DNA from: Rhodopseudomonas boonkerdii
GTDB taxonomy: Bacteria; Pseudomonadota; Alphaproteobacteria; Rhizobiales; Xanthobacteraceae
DNA length: 64,000 nt
NCBI RefSeq assembly: GCF_021184025.1
Contig: NZ_CP036537.1
Location: 2,480,001-2,544,000 of the forward strand
Direction: 5' to 3'
Notes under the pieces: model-generated
Told to the model about the DNA's origin: nothing
What the model saw: the letters and a program-made list of their open reading frames with translations, nothing else
Databases searched by the model: none
Translations under genes and position numbers: made by a program
Part shown: in pieces, positions 51,628 through 60,948 of the stretch
Numbering within the stretch: position 1 is the first letter of the stretch
Layout of the letters: each line of letters begins with the position of its first letter

Positions 51628-53484
51628 TCAGTTCCCGTAGAGGTAATTCGGCAACCAGAGGGTCAGGCCGGGCCACAGATACATCAGCACCATGCAGATG
51701 ATGACGATCGCCATATAAGGCATCATGCCGCCGAAGATCTGGTTCAGCGTCACATGTTTCGGCGCCACGCCCTTGAGATAGAAGGCGGACATGGCGACCG
51801 GCGGCGACAGGAACGCGGCCTGCAGGTTCACGAAGACCAGCACGCCCCACAGGATTGGGTCGATGCCGAAATGTTTGAGCATGGGCAAAAAGATCGGCAC
51901 GAAGATCACGATGATCTCGGTCCATTCCAGCGGCCAGCCGAGAATGAAGATGATCGCCTGGGACAGGATCATGAACTGTAGCGGGGTGAGATTCAACGAC
52001 AGCACCCAGCTTTCCAGCAGCGCCTGGCCGCCAAGAATGGCGAACACGGCAGAAAACAGCGCCGATCCGACGAACAGCCAGCACACCATGGAAGTGGTCT
52101 TGGCCGTCAGGAAGACTGCCTCCTTGGTGCGCTTCCAGTCCAGCGTGCGTGCCTGGAAGGCGAGCAGGAATGCGCCAGCCGCACCGACCGCTGCGGACTC
52201 TGTCGCCGTGGTAATGCCAAGCAAGATCACCACGAGCACGACCGCGGTGAGGATTCCCAGCGGCATCACCGAGGACGTCAGCAGCCGCAGCACCTCGAAT
52301 TGCTCGGCGCCCATGGTCCAATAGTAATAGAACAGCAGTAGCGCGATGATCGCCACGATGAAAGCGAAGTAGGTGTAGAACTCGGGTGCCGGCCCGACAT
52401 AGGCGGGCGAGTTGCTCGTCTGCAGCTCGGCATTTCCCATCTGCTGCAGCGTTTCCGGCTCGCTTTCCTGTGCGGAGCCGGATTGCGCAGCGCCGAGTTC
52501 TTCGAGTTTTTCCTCGGCCGGATCTTGCTTGCTTGCATCACCGGTCTGTACGCGCTCGGTGATGGCGGCGGGGGCGGGCGTATCGGGTTGCGGGTGGATG
52601 ACTACATACCACCATGCCGCCCACAGCGTAGACAGTGCAAGGATCAGCGGAACCAACGCAAAGCCGAGATTTTTCAGGATTGTCCCGTAACCGATCCGGG
52701 CGCCGTCCATGGTCAACGACATGGCGCGGGACGGAGCCACGGCCGCAGTCAGCAGGGCCGGTAGCATCCGGTGTGAATAGGCCTGCTGCAATTGCCCAAT
52801 CCACGGGCGCACCGGCACGCGCGTCTCGCTCTCGGCGAGCTTTGGCGCGATCTTCGGATTGAGCAGCGCCCAGCCGATGACGTAGACGAGATAGAGGAAT
52901 GCGAGGAAGAATCCCGGAAACATCGCGGCCGCATAGAGCTTCACCACCGATTGCCCGGCGACGGCCGCATAGACGATGATCATCACCGAAGGCGGAATCA
53001 GGATGCCGAGGGTGCCGCCGGCCGTGATCACGCCCGAGGCGAGCTTCACGTCGTAGCCGGCCTTCAGCATCGGATTGAAGGCAATCACGCCCATCAGCAC
53101 CACCACGGCGCCGACAAGGCCGGACGCGATGCCCCAGAAGGTGCAGACGATCAGTGTCGCTACGGCGAGCGAGGCAGGCACGCGACGGAAGGCGAGCTGG
53201 ATCGAATAGAACATCTTGTCGACCAGCGCGCCGCGCTCCATCACATATCCCATCAGTACGAAGAGGGGGATGGAGATCAGAACGTCATTGGTCATGGCCC
53301 CATAAGTGCGCTGGACCATCAGGTCGAAGATGTGATTGTCGGTCCAGGCTTCTCCGGCTCGATAATAAGCCACGAAGCCGAAGAACATGCCGAGACCCAT
53401 CAGCGTGAACGCTGTTGGGAAGCCCAGCATGATCACGACGACGATGAGACCGAGCATCAACAAGCCGAGGGCGGGGTCGCTCAC
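51628..53484 (-). CDS. TRAP transporter large permease, long form
   Basis: A 618-residue membrane protein of the DctM family. The N-terminal half carries FGFVAYYRAGEAWTDNHIFD, VTAGGTLGILIPPSVMIIVY-type motif (GGTLGILIPPS) and GVIAFNPMLKAGYD; the C-terminal half has GGQALLESW, ILGWPLEWTEIIVIFVPIF. Standard DctM proteins are about 430 residues; here a roughly 150-residue insertion at about 212-370 contains extra helices and a Pro/Ala/Glu-rich hydrophilic segment (about 297-369). The start is GTG 53484, overlapping the DctQ stop. It takes up an organic acid together with DctP and DctQ. Confidence 0.9.
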   Translation of the reverse strand: MSDPALGLLMLGLIVVVIMLGFPTAFTLMGLGMFFGFVAYYRAGEAWTDNHIFDLMVQRTYGAMTNDVLISIPLFVLMGYVMERGALVDKMFYSIQLAFRRVPASLAVATLIVCTFWGIASGLVGAVVVLMGVIAFNPMLKAGYDVKLASGVITAGGTLGILIPPSVMIIVYAAVAGQSVVKLYAAAMFPGFFLAFLYLVYVIGWALLNPKIAPKLAESETRVPVRPWIGQLQQAYSHRMLPALLTAAVAPSRAMSLTMDGARIGYGTILKNLGFALVPLILALSTLWAAWWYVVIHPQPDTPAPAAITERVQTGDASKQDPAEEKLEELGAAQSGSAQESEPETLQQMGNAELQTSNSPAYVGPAPEFYTYFAFIVAIIALLLFYYYWTMGAEQFEVLRLLTSSVMPLGILTAVVLVVILLGITTATESAAVGAAGAFLLAFQARTLDWKRTKEAVFLTAKTTSMVCWLFVGSALFSAVFAILGGQALLESWVLSLNLTPLQFMILSQAIIFILGWPLEWTEIIVIFVPIFLPMLKHFGIDPILWGVLVFVNLQAAFLSPPVAMSAFYLKGVAPKHVTLNQIFGGMMPYMAIVIICMVLMYLWPGLTLWLPNYLYGN

Positions 53485-54146
53485 TTGTGCATCTCTCCCA
53501 TGCCGCGCTGGCGCGCGCTTTCCTCGATGTCCTGCGCATGCGCGATGGCATTGCGGCGGGTTTCCTCGTCGACATGTTCGGACAGCGCCAATTGCTCCTC
53601 GACCACATCGATCTCGGAGACATCCTTGAGGCGGCGCGGCCACACGCCGGTTCTGAGACAGATCGCCGCGCGCGCAATCTCCGCACAGCCCTGCAGCAGC
53701 AATAGTGCCCCGGCGAGAGGGATCATCGCCTTGAAATGGTAGACTGGCGGACCATCGGCGGTGACGTTGGAATGTTCACGGATGCGCCAGCTGTCGGCCG
53801 CGTAATCCCAGCCCGCATAAACGAGTGCGGCTATCCCCGGCAGAAAAAATACGATGTAGAGTACGAGATCGAGCGAAGCCTGCGTGCGGGGCTTCATCGA
53901 TGAATAGAGAAAGTCGCCGCGGACATGCCCGTTCTGCGCCAGCGTATAGGCGCCGCACAGCATGAACAGTGTGCCGTAGAGCATGTTGGAGGCGTCGAAG
54001 ATCCATGCCGTCGGCATGTTCAGCATATAACGCTTGAACACTTCGGCGCAGACGAGACCCATCAACCCCAGAATGAGCCAGGCCGCAGCCTTGCCGGCGA
54101 AAGTGCTGATACCATCGATGGAGTGCAGGAAACGCTCGGCGGTCAT
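53481..54146 (-). CDS. TRAP transporter small permease (DctQ)
   Basis: A 221-residue membrane protein with four hydrophobic helices. It starts RFLHSIDGISTFAGKAAAWL and contains RYMLNMPTAWIFDASNMLYG and YTLAQNGHVRGDFLYSSMKP, which are typical of DctQ. A hydrophilic C-terminal tail of about 45 residues, rich in Glu and Arg, is longer than usual. It overlaps the large permease start and follows the DctP gene after about 115 bases. Confidence 0.92.
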   Translation of the reverse strand: MTAERFLHSIDGISTFAGKAAAWLILGLMGLVCAEVFKRYMLNMPTAWIFDASNMLYGTLFMLCGAYTLAQNGHVRGDFLYSSMKPRTQASLDLVLYIVFFLPGIAALVYAGWDYAADSWRIREHSNVTADGPPVYHFKAMIPLAGALLLLQGCAEIARAAICLRTGVWPRRLKDVSEIDVVEEQLALSEHVDEETRRNAIAHAQDIEESARQRGMGEMHK

Positions 54147-54210
54147 TGCATGGTGGCCAGTCTACGGGGACACGGGTGGTGGGAGATCGGCGAGTTCAGA
54201 CAACAGCAAA

Positions 54211-54241
54211 GCATCATCCGGAAAGCGATCCCGGATGATGC
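54211..54241 (-). terminator. Hairpin between DctP and DctQ genes
   Basis: An 11-bp stem, GCATCATCCGG / CCGGATGATGC, with a 9-base loop. It follows the DctP stop on the minus strand. The T run after it is weak, so it may be a partial terminator or mRNA stabiliser that raises DctP relative to the permeases. Confidence 0.6.
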
Positions 54242-54263
54242 GAGGTAGATGCATCCGACGGTG

Positions 54264-55397
54264 TCAGGTCTTCTTCTTTGCGTTGGGTCCGAAATAATGG
54301 TTGTAGGCCATTCGGCGATTGACCACCGTATCCTGCTCCCACTGCGTCGCGCGCTTGGCGAACGCCATCTGCGACTCGACGATCTCCTTGAACAGCGGGT
54401 TCTCTGCCGACTTCTTGGCGACCACCTCGTCATAGGCCTCGAGCTGCTTCTGCAGGATCGAATCCGGTGTCTTGTAGAACTTCACCTTGTCCTTGGCCTG
54501 CATATCCGCATAGTCCTGCGAATAGCGGTCGATGGCTTTCCAGGACATTTCCTGTCCGGCCGCCTCTGTCGCAGCAGCGATAATGGCGCGCAGCTTGTCG
54601 GGCAAAGCGTCGTATTTGGTCTTATTGAACAGGATTTCGAACTGTTCGGCATTCTGGTGATAGCTCTGCAGCATGCAGACCTTGGAAACGTCGGGGAAGC
54701 CGAGCACGCGGTCCGATGAAGCATTGTTGAATTCGGCAGCGTCGAGCAGACCGCGATCCATCGCCGAGACGATTTCACCGCCCGGCAGTGCGTTCACTGC
54801 GGCGCCAAGGCCGGTGAACACGTCGATCGAGATGCCGACGGTACGGAATTTCACGCCTTTGAGATCTTCAGCCTTCTGTACCGGCTTCTTGAACCAGCCG
54901 AGCGGCTGCGTGGGCATCGGTCCATAGGGAAGAGATACGACATTGGCGTTGATCGAGGCATAGAGCTTGGCCAGCAGCTCCTTGCCGCCACCATATTTGT
55001 GCCAGGCCAGCAGCATGTTGGCGTCCATCGCATAGGCCGGGCCCGAGCCCCAGAGCGCGAGTGCGGTCTGCTTGCCGTAGTGATAGACCATCACGCCGTG
55101 GCCGCCGTCGAGCGTCCCTTTTGATACTGCTTCGAGCAAGCCGAAGGCCGGCACCACCGCGCCCGCCGGAAGCACCTCGATCTTGAGGTCTCCGCCGGTC
55201 ATGTCATTGACCTTCTTGGCGTAGTCCTGCGCGTATTCGTGAAAGATGTCCTTGGACGGCCATGTGCTTTGCCAGCGCATACTGATCGGCCCTGTGCTCT
55301 GCGCAATGGCCGGCGCCGCGACGGTTGCGGCTGCTCCGGCCGTAGCGACTTTCAGAAAGCGGCGCCGAGACGGAGTCCTGTCCTTGGTTGACGTCAT
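54264..55397 (-). CDS. TRAP transporter substrate-binding protein (DctP), Tat-exported
   Basis: A 377-residue periplasmic binding protein. The N-terminus holds a twin-arginine signal (SRRRFLKVATAG) and ends at AIAQ. The family pattern includes RWQSTWPSKDIFHEYAQDYA, GGDLKIEVLPAGAVVPAFGL, GHGVMVYHYGKQ and FRTVGISIDVF. It resembles the binding proteins annotated for mannitol/chloroaromatic or keto-acid TRAP systems; substrate is uncertain. GGAGG stands before ATG 55397. It leads an operon with DctQ and DctM. Confidence 0.92.
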   Translation of the reverse strand: MTSTKDRTPSRRRFLKVATAGAAATVAAPAIAQSTGPISMRWQSTWPSKDIFHEYAQDYAKKVNDMTGGDLKIEVLPAGAVVPAFGLLEAVSKGTLDGGHGVMVYHYGKQTALALWGSGPAYAMDANMLLAWHKYGGGKELLAKLYASINANVVSLPYGPMPTQPLGWFKKPVQKAEDLKGVKFRTVGISIDVFTGLGAAVNALPGGEIVSAMDRGLLDAAEFNNASSDRVLGFPDVSKVCMLQSYHQNAEQFEILFNKTKYDALPDKLRAIIAAATEAAGQEMSWKAIDRYSQDYADMQAKDKVKFYKTPDSILQKQLEAYDEVVAKKSAENPLFKEIVESQMAFAKRATQWEQDTVVNRRMAYNHYFGPNAKKKT

Positions 55398-55961
55398 GAT
55401 ATCCTCCCCGAATGGCCGTTCTTTGCGAACTGACCTTGTTAATTGTGAGCAAGACAAAGGCTTGCCTCGGCCTTTGGCAAGGACCATCGCTTCGCTGCGA
55501 CGCTAGGACGCGGACGAACTACACTAATAAAACGTGCTGCAATGCAGGGAGTGCATCAGCGAAGACGCAGGGGAGCCGTCGAGTGAAATGGATCGCCGTT
55601 TTCCGTGTCAAAGACCTGGTCGTTGATCTGAGGGTGAGCGCACGGATGTGAACAGAGAATAAATTCTTTACGTCTTTAGCAAGGCAATCGATCATGCCTA
55701 AGGTTGCACACAGGCCGAATGAGAGTATCTGCGTCGGTGACGCGGCGTTGTGAGCTTTCGATCGGTTGTCAATCCAATCACGGTTGCGGGATCTGACGTC
55801 GCCGGAGCTTCGGCAGTCGCGAGATAGCCGATCGAGTACTGATAAAAGTTCACGGCCACGCAAACAACCTCGTGAATTCGGTGTGAGCCGTTGAATGGAG
55901 TATGTTGCCGCTTCCCTGTATTTGCCAAACTGGCGTGGACCAACAGCTTACGAGAGCAGAG
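55398..55961. other. Divergent intergenic region between DctP and glutamate dehydrogenase, no gene
   Basis: About 560 bases of mixed composition, more AT-rich than surrounding coding DNA (for example AGAATAAATTCTTTACG near 55656). Short frames exist but none has a recognisable family or ribosome site. It must hold two outward promoters and may contain decayed remnants. Confidence 0.4.
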
Positions 55962-57221
55962 ATGACCGTGTATTCCGGACCTGTGTTCGAGATGGCAGTG
56001 AACCAGTTCAATGTGATTGCGAACTATCTCGAAATTCCGATGGACGAGCGTGATCGCCTCCTGATGCCAAAGCGGGCCATTACGGTGTCGTGTCCCATTC
56101 ATAAGGATGACGGCACCGTCGCGGTATTCGAGGGTTATCGCGTACAGCACCATCTCACACTCGGGCCGACGAAAGGTGGCACCCGTTTCGCACCGACTGT
56201 CGACATCGGCGAAATTGGAGCGCTTGCGATTTGGATGAGCTGGAAGTGCGCGCTGGTCGGACTGCCCTACGGGGGCGCCAAGGGCGGGGTGAATGTCGAC
56301 CTGGGCAGGCTTTCGAAGCGAGAGTTAGAGGCGCTTTCGCGGCGCTACATGCAGGAGATGATTCCGTTTGTGGGCCCACATACCGATGTCATGGCGCCCG
56401 ATATGGGGACGAACGAACAGGTGATGGCCTGGTTCATGGACACTTACTCCATGTATCAAGGGCAGACGGTCACCGAAATCGTAACCGGGAAGCCGGTTTC
56501 CTCGGGAGGAACGCTTGGACGTCGAGAGGCGACGGGGAGGGGCGTTGCTTATCTTTCAAAGCGTGTGATGAAAGAAGCCGGAATCTGCATGGGCGACGCC
56601 ACAGCTGTCGTTCAGGGCTTTGGGAATGTCGGCTCGTATGCAGCTCTCGAGCTTTACAATGCAGGAGTAAAGATCATTGCAGTGAGCGATCACACCGGCG
56701 CGCTTCATTGCGCGACGGGTCTCGATGTTCCCGCTCTCATGAAACACACGTCGATTCACGGAAGCATTGCCGGGTTTTCGGTCGAACTGGCGTTCGATCC
56801 TGCTGCAATTCTGCTGCTTCCGTGCACGGTGCTGATCCCAGCGGCGATGGAGCGTGTCATCGATCGAGAGGTCGCAGAGCGCCTGCAGTGCCGAATCCTG
56901 GCCGAAGGTGCGAATGGGCCGACCACGCCCGACGCCGACGTGGTTCTTGATCACCGCAAGGATGAGATCTTTGTGATCCCAGATATTCTCTGTAATTCCG
57001 GCGGGGTCGTTGTCAGCTACTTCGAGTGGGTGCAGGACCTTCAGCAGCTGTTTTGGGAGGAATCCGAAGTCACTCGCAGGGAGTACGAGATACTGGACCG
57101 GGCTTTCACCCAGATGGTCGCGCGTGCCAGCGCAGACCATGTCGCACATCGAACAGCTGCGATGGCTATCGGCGTCGAAAAAGTGCGTGCGGCCAAGAAT
57201 ACCCGAGGGCTTTTTCCGTAG
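55962..57221 (+). CDS. Glu/Leu/Phe/Val dehydrogenase (glutamate dehydrogenase)
   Basis: A 419-residue amino-acid dehydrogenase, NAD(P)-dependent. Substrate-binding lysines lie in GPTKGGTRF and MSWKCALVGLPYGGAKGGV; the last motif contains the catalytic lysine K107. The dinucleotide-binding loop is VVQGFGNVGSYAALEL, and RILAEGANGPTTPDAD follows. Length is that of hexameric short GDHs. ATG 55962 is preferred to an extended start at 55902. Base composition looks lower in GC than the flanks and it lacks operon partners, so transfer is possible. Confidence 0.9.
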   Translation: MTVYSGPVFEMAVNQFNVIANYLEIPMDERDRLLMPKRAITVSCPIHKDDGTVAVFEGYRVQHHLTLGPTKGGTRFAPTVDIGEIGALAIWMSWKCALVGLPYGGAKGGVNVDLGRLSKRELEALSRRYMQEMIPFVGPHTDVMAPDMGTNEQVMAWFMDTYSMYQGQTVTEIVTGKPVSSGGTLGRREATGRGVAYLSKRVMKEAGICMGDATAVVQGFGNVGSYAALELYNAGVKIIAVSDHTGALHCATGLDVPALMKHTSIHGSIAGFSVELAFDPAAILLLPCTVLIPAAMERVIDREVAERLQCRILAEGANGPTTPDADVVLDHRKDEIFVIPDILCNSGGVVVSYFEWVQDLQQLFWEESEVTRREYEILDRAFTQMVARASADHVAHRTAAMAIGVEKVRAAKNTRGLFP

Positions 57222-57223
57222 GA

Positions 57224-57484
57224 ATCGATGTTCCTGGATCGAGCGCCATCGATGAAGCCACTGCGGCCATGACGTTCGTCCGCAATGGCATAGGGCTTCT
57301 CTTCGTTGCACGGCCGCTCATCGAAAAATATTTCGAAGACGGACGATTGAAGCTCGTGCTCGAAGCATGGGCTGCCATGGGTCCCGGATACTAAATGTAC
57401 TATCACAGTCGCCGTCAGGTACCGAACGGGCTTCGCTTGCTAATCGACTTAATCTGGAAAATGCGCCCGCTGGGCCTTTATTGA
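57224..57484 (+). pseudogene. 3' remnant of a LysR-family regulator gene
   Basis: Just after glutamate dehydrogenase, one reading frame gives a LysR effector-domain C-terminus: AIDEATAAMTFVRNGIGLLF, then ARPLIEKYFEDGRLKLVLEA, WAAMGPGY, an in-frame TAA at 57392, then MYYHSRRQVPNGLRLLIDLI. The text after the stop continues the typical family ending (GY-x-YY-SRRQ-P-LR-LID). The N-terminal DNA-binding part is missing and no start is seen. It is a decayed gene, not functional. Confidence 0.75.
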
Positions 57485-57764
57485 CGCGACCGCGAGATTG
57501 CGGCGACAGCCATCCGCATGAATGCTGCAACCGTGACGCTTGATATCTTCGATTTTGTCGGGATCAGCGATCGAATAGGCCTACCACGCTTTTCAACCCC
57601 AAAGCTGCGCTTGGACCCGTTGGTACGAAAATCGCCTCTTATGACGCGTTGACATCGGCCATCCGAGATGCACTATTGTGCAAAAATAGAATGATAAAAG
57701 ATAATCCCATGAAATATGATGCATGGGTGGGACGAGGCGTTGGGACAGCAAGGGGAGGCTGCGG
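57485..57764. other. Upstream region of the feruloyl-CoA synthase-like gene, no gene
   Basis: About 280 bases. An AT-rich patch around 57675-57720 (with AAAAATAGAATGATAAAAG) is the likely promoter area. No convincing open frame; a short one at 57518 onward has no ribosome site. Confidence 0.4.
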
Positions 57765-59624
57765 ATGGTCGTGGCTGCGTCATCTCAGGTGAGTTTCGCG
57801 GATTCCAGCGCATTGTTCGCAGCGCCTTCGATCGTTTCTGACAGCCGTCCGGATGGTTCACTCGTCCTCAGGTCAACCGTCTCCCTCAGTCACACGGCGC
57901 GATGCGTCGGCGATTGGTTGGAGCATTGGGCGCGGCACCGTTCCCAACGGATATTTCTGGCTGAGCGAGCATCCGCCGATGCCAGGTGGCATTCCCTGAC
58001 TTACGGCGATGCTCTCAGGCGCGTCCGGGATGTAGCGGGGCGTCTTCTCCAAACCGGCTGCGGCGAGAACCGGCCGCTCGCTATCCTTTCCGAGAATTCC
58101 ATCGATCACGCAGTCATGATGCTGGCCGCGATGCATGTCGGAATACCAGTAGCCTCCATTTCTCCAGCTTACTCCCTGGTCTCGCAAGATCATGAAAAGC
58201 TGAAAGGCATGATCGAGTTGCTCGATCCGGGCGCGATCTATGTATCGAGCACCGAACCTTTCGCGCGCGCGTTGCAGGCGCTGGACCACTATCATCGCGC
58301 ATCTATCCTGACCAAGGACTTCACCCTCGAAGGACAGGACGCCGATGCTGCATTGTCGCGCGATGTGAAGGTCGATACGGCATTTCGCGCGGTAACGAGC
58401 GACACCATTGCCAAGCTGCTGTTTACGTCGGGTTCGACCGGAACGCCGAAAGCGGTGATCAACACGCAACGTATGATGACCTCCAATCAGGCCGCCAAGG
58501 CGTTGGTCTGGCCGTTTCTCGAACAACAGGACGATTTCGTCATTCTCGACTGGCTGCCATGGAGCCATACGTTCGGGACAAATCACAACCTCAACTGCGT
58601 CATCCGCAACGGTGGAACGCTCTACATCGATGGCGGCAAGCCGATGCCGGGTGCGTTCGATCTATCGCTGGCCAATCTGCGGGAGGTTATCCCGACCGTC
58701 TACTTCAACGTCCCCCGCGGCTTCGAAATGCTCATTTCAGCGCTGAAGGCTGACGACATACTGCGCCGCCGCTTTTTCTCGGCAACGAAGCTCATCTTCT
58801 ACGCCGGGGCGGCGCTGCCGCAGAGCCTCTGGGAGGCGCTCGAGGAGATGTCGATCGCAACGGTGGGATATTTGGTGCCCCTGGTGTCGGCCTGGGGGGC
58901 GACCGAGACCGCTCCGCTGGCAACCGATTGTCATTTCCGGTCACCACGATCGGGAAACATCGGAGTGCCCGTTCCGGGAACGGAGATAAAACTGGTGCCC
59001 TCGGCGGAAAAGCTGGAAGTGCGGGTGCGCGGGCCCAACGTGACGCCCAGCTACTGGAAATCTCCGGATCAAACGGCCAAGGCCTTCGATGAGGAAGGCT
59101 TCTACATCATCGGCGATGCCGTAGCCTTTGCCGATCCGCTAGACCCGGCAAAGGGCCTGTTCTTCGATGGACGTGTCTCCGAGGACTTCAAGCTGACGAC
59201 GGGGACATGGGTCGGAGTTGGCAAGTTGCGCATCGACGCAATCACCGCACTGGCGCCATTGGCACAGGATATCGTCGTAACGGGTCATGATCGTAACGAA
59301 GTCGGATTGCTCGTGTTTCCCAATCTTGCAGCCTGCCGAGCGATCTGCGGTCTTCCGGAAGGGGCGACGGTCAAGGACATCCTCGACTGCGCATCCGTGC
59401 GGGAGCATCTCGCGAACGGCCTTGCAAAACTGAAGGCGCGGGGCGGCGGCTCTTCGACTTTCGCCAGCCGAGCGATGCTTCTCGTCGACCCGCCGTCGGT
59501 CGATGGCGGCGAAATCACCGACAAGGGCTATCTGAACCAGCGTGCGATCCTGACCAGACGCGCCGATGCGGTGACGAGGCTCTACGACGCAACCTGCAAC
59601 GAGCGTATCGACTGTCCAACATAG
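57765..59624 (+). CDS. Feruloyl-CoA synthase-like AMP-forming ligase
   Basis: A 619-residue adenylate-forming enzyme. P-loop motif LLFTSGSTGTPKAVINTQRM is the version found in feruloyl-CoA synthases, which activate hydroxycinnamates, and the C-terminal ITDKGYLNQRAILTRRADAV also fits this group; the catalytic-lysine tail of ordinary ANL enzymes (PxxxxGKxxK) is not seen there. AGGGGAGG 6 bases upstream supports ATG 57765. It leads the liv-type ABC genes on the same strand, 66 bases ahead of the binding protein, and likely shares a transcript with them. Confidence 0.88.
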   Translation: MVVAASSQVSFADSSALFAAPSIVSDSRPDGSLVLRSTVSLSHTARCVGDWLEHWARHRSQRIFLAERASADARWHSLTYGDALRRVRDVAGRLLQTGCGENRPLAILSENSIDHAVMMLAAMHVGIPVASISPAYSLVSQDHEKLKGMIELLDPGAIYVSSTEPFARALQALDHYHRASILTKDFTLEGQDADAALSRDVKVDTAFRAVTSDTIAKLLFTSGSTGTPKAVINTQRMMTSNQAAKALVWPFLEQQDDFVILDWLPWSHTFGTNHNLNCVIRNGGTLYIDGGKPMPGAFDLSLANLREVIPTVYFNVPRGFEMLISALKADDILRRRFFSATKLIFYAGAALPQSLWEALEEMSIATVGYLVPLVSAWGATETAPLATDCHFRSPRSGNIGVPVPGTEIKLVPSAEKLEVRVRGPNVTPSYWKSPDQTAKAFDEEGFYIIGDAVAFADPLDPAKGLFFDGRVSEDFKLTTGTWVGVGKLRIDAITALAPLAQDIVVTGHDRNEVGLLVFPNLAACRAICGLPEGATVKDILDCASVREHLANGLAKLKARGGGSSTFASRAMLLVDPPSVDGGEITDKGYLNQRAILTRRADAVTRLYDATCNERIDCPT

Positions 59625-59690
59625 ACGACCGTCGCATGCACAAGCAAAGCGATGCCGACAATCAAACACAACAGCACATTGGAGGGATGC

Positions 59691-60878
59691 ATGATTATTC
59701 GGGGAGTTTCGCGCCGAACATTTCTCGCCGGCGCGGCAGGCACCGCGGCGGCGCCATGGATAGGGGCGCCGGCGATAGCACAGGCCGCGCCTCTAAAGGT
59801 TGGTTTGATGCTTCCTTATACGGGGACATTTGCCAAGCTTGGGCAGTTCATCGACAACGGTTTCCGTCTATACGTGGAACAGAAAGGCGGAAAGCTCGGG
59901 GGACGCGACGTCTCCTTCGTCCAGGTCGATGACGAGTCCAAGCCCGAGGCAGGGGCCGACAACATGAACCGCCTGGTTGGCCGGGAAAAAGTGGATCTCG
60001 TGGTCGGTACCGTCCATTCCGGCGTTGCCATGGCGATGGTGAAAGTCGCGCGCGACACCAATTCCATGCTTATCATTCCCAATGCTGGCGCCAACGACGC
60101 CACCGGCCCGATGTGCGCGCCCAATATCTTCCGGACATCCTTTTCGAACTGGCAGGCAACATTCCCGGCGGGAAAATCCATGTACGACGCTGGTATCCGC
60201 AACGTCGTCACCATCACATGGCGCTATACGGCTGGCGCCGAGATGATCGGCGGGTTTGCGGAGAACTTTACGAAACTGGGCGGCAAGATCGTTGAAGATC
60301 TGACACTTCCATTTCCGGAAGTCGAATTCCAGGCTTTGATCACGCGGATCGCGACCCTCAAGCCCGATGCAGTCTTCGCCTTCTTCGCGGGGGGCGGCGC
60401 CGTAAAGTTCGTGCGTGACTACGATGCCTCGGGATTGCGGAAGACGATTCCGCTCTACGGCGCCGGCTTCCTGACGGACGGAACGCTGGAAGCACAGGGC
60501 GCTGCGGCGAACGGCGTGAGGACGACCCTTCACTACGCTGACAATCTCGACAATCCGGCCAATGTCGCCTTCCTGAAGGCGTTCAAGGCCAAGGTCGGAC
60601 AGGATGGCGATATCTACGCGGTTCAGGGATACGATGCGGCAGCTCTCTATGACATCGGACTCTCAGCCGTTGGCGGCGATCATAAAGCACGGGAAAAGCT
60701 CGTGGCGTCGATGGGATCGGCGAAGATCGACTCGCCGCGTGGCCCCTTGTCGTTCAACAAGGCTCACAATCCGATTCAGAACATCTATCTGCGCGAAGTG
60801 CGGAACGGTCGCAACGAACTCGTCGCGATAGCCCAACCGAACGTTGATGATCCCGGGCGCGGCTGCCGAATGACATGA
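59691..60878 (+). CDS. ABC transporter substrate-binding protein, branched-chain amino acid type (Tat signal)
   Basis: A 395-residue periplasmic type I binding protein. The N-terminal twin-arginine signal (SRRTFLAGAAG) ends near AIAQ. The ligand-binding fold is visible in VGLMLPYTGTFAKLGQFIDN and VGTVHSGVAMAMVKVARDTN. GGAGGGA precedes ATG 59691. Family members bind amino acids, but also aromatic acids in soil alphaproteobacteria, and the neighbouring feruloyl-CoA synthase points to the latter. A hairpin follows. Confidence 0.9.
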   Translation: MIIRGVSRRTFLAGAAGTAAAPWIGAPAIAQAAPLKVGLMLPYTGTFAKLGQFIDNGFRLYVEQKGGKLGGRDVSFVQVDDESKPEAGADNMNRLVGREKVDLVVGTVHSGVAMAMVKVARDTNSMLIIPNAGANDATGPMCAPNIFRTSFSNWQATFPAGKSMYDAGIRNVVTITWRYTAGAEMIGGFAENFTKLGGKIVEDLTLPFPEVEFQALITRIATLKPDAVFAFFAGGGAVKFVRDYDASGLRKTIPLYGAGFLTDGTLEAQGAAANGVRTTLHYADNLDNPANVAFLKAFKAKVGQDGDIYAVQGYDAAALYDIGLSAVGGDHKAREKLVASMGSAKIDSPRGPLSFNKAHNPIQNIYLREVRNGRNELVAIAQPNVDDPGRGCRMT

Positions 60879-60901
60879 AGGCCGCGTCTGCAAATCGGCT
60901 T

Positions 60902-60928
60902 TTCAACGCGTCGAACGCTTGCGTTGAA
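60902..60928 (+). other. Hairpin between binding-protein gene and permease
   Basis: An 8-bp perfect stem TTCAACGC / GCGTTGAA with an 11-base loop lies in the 70-base gap. No T run follows. It may stabilise the upstream mRNA, raising the level of the binding protein over the permeases. Confidence 0.5.
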
Positions 60929-60948
60929 GTGAACAGTGAGAGGACAGT

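Noticed and set aside
52792..53742. A 316-codon plus-strand frame opposite the TRAP genes
   Set aside because: Composition is His/Asp/Glu-rich and it overlaps two well-supported membrane protein genes.
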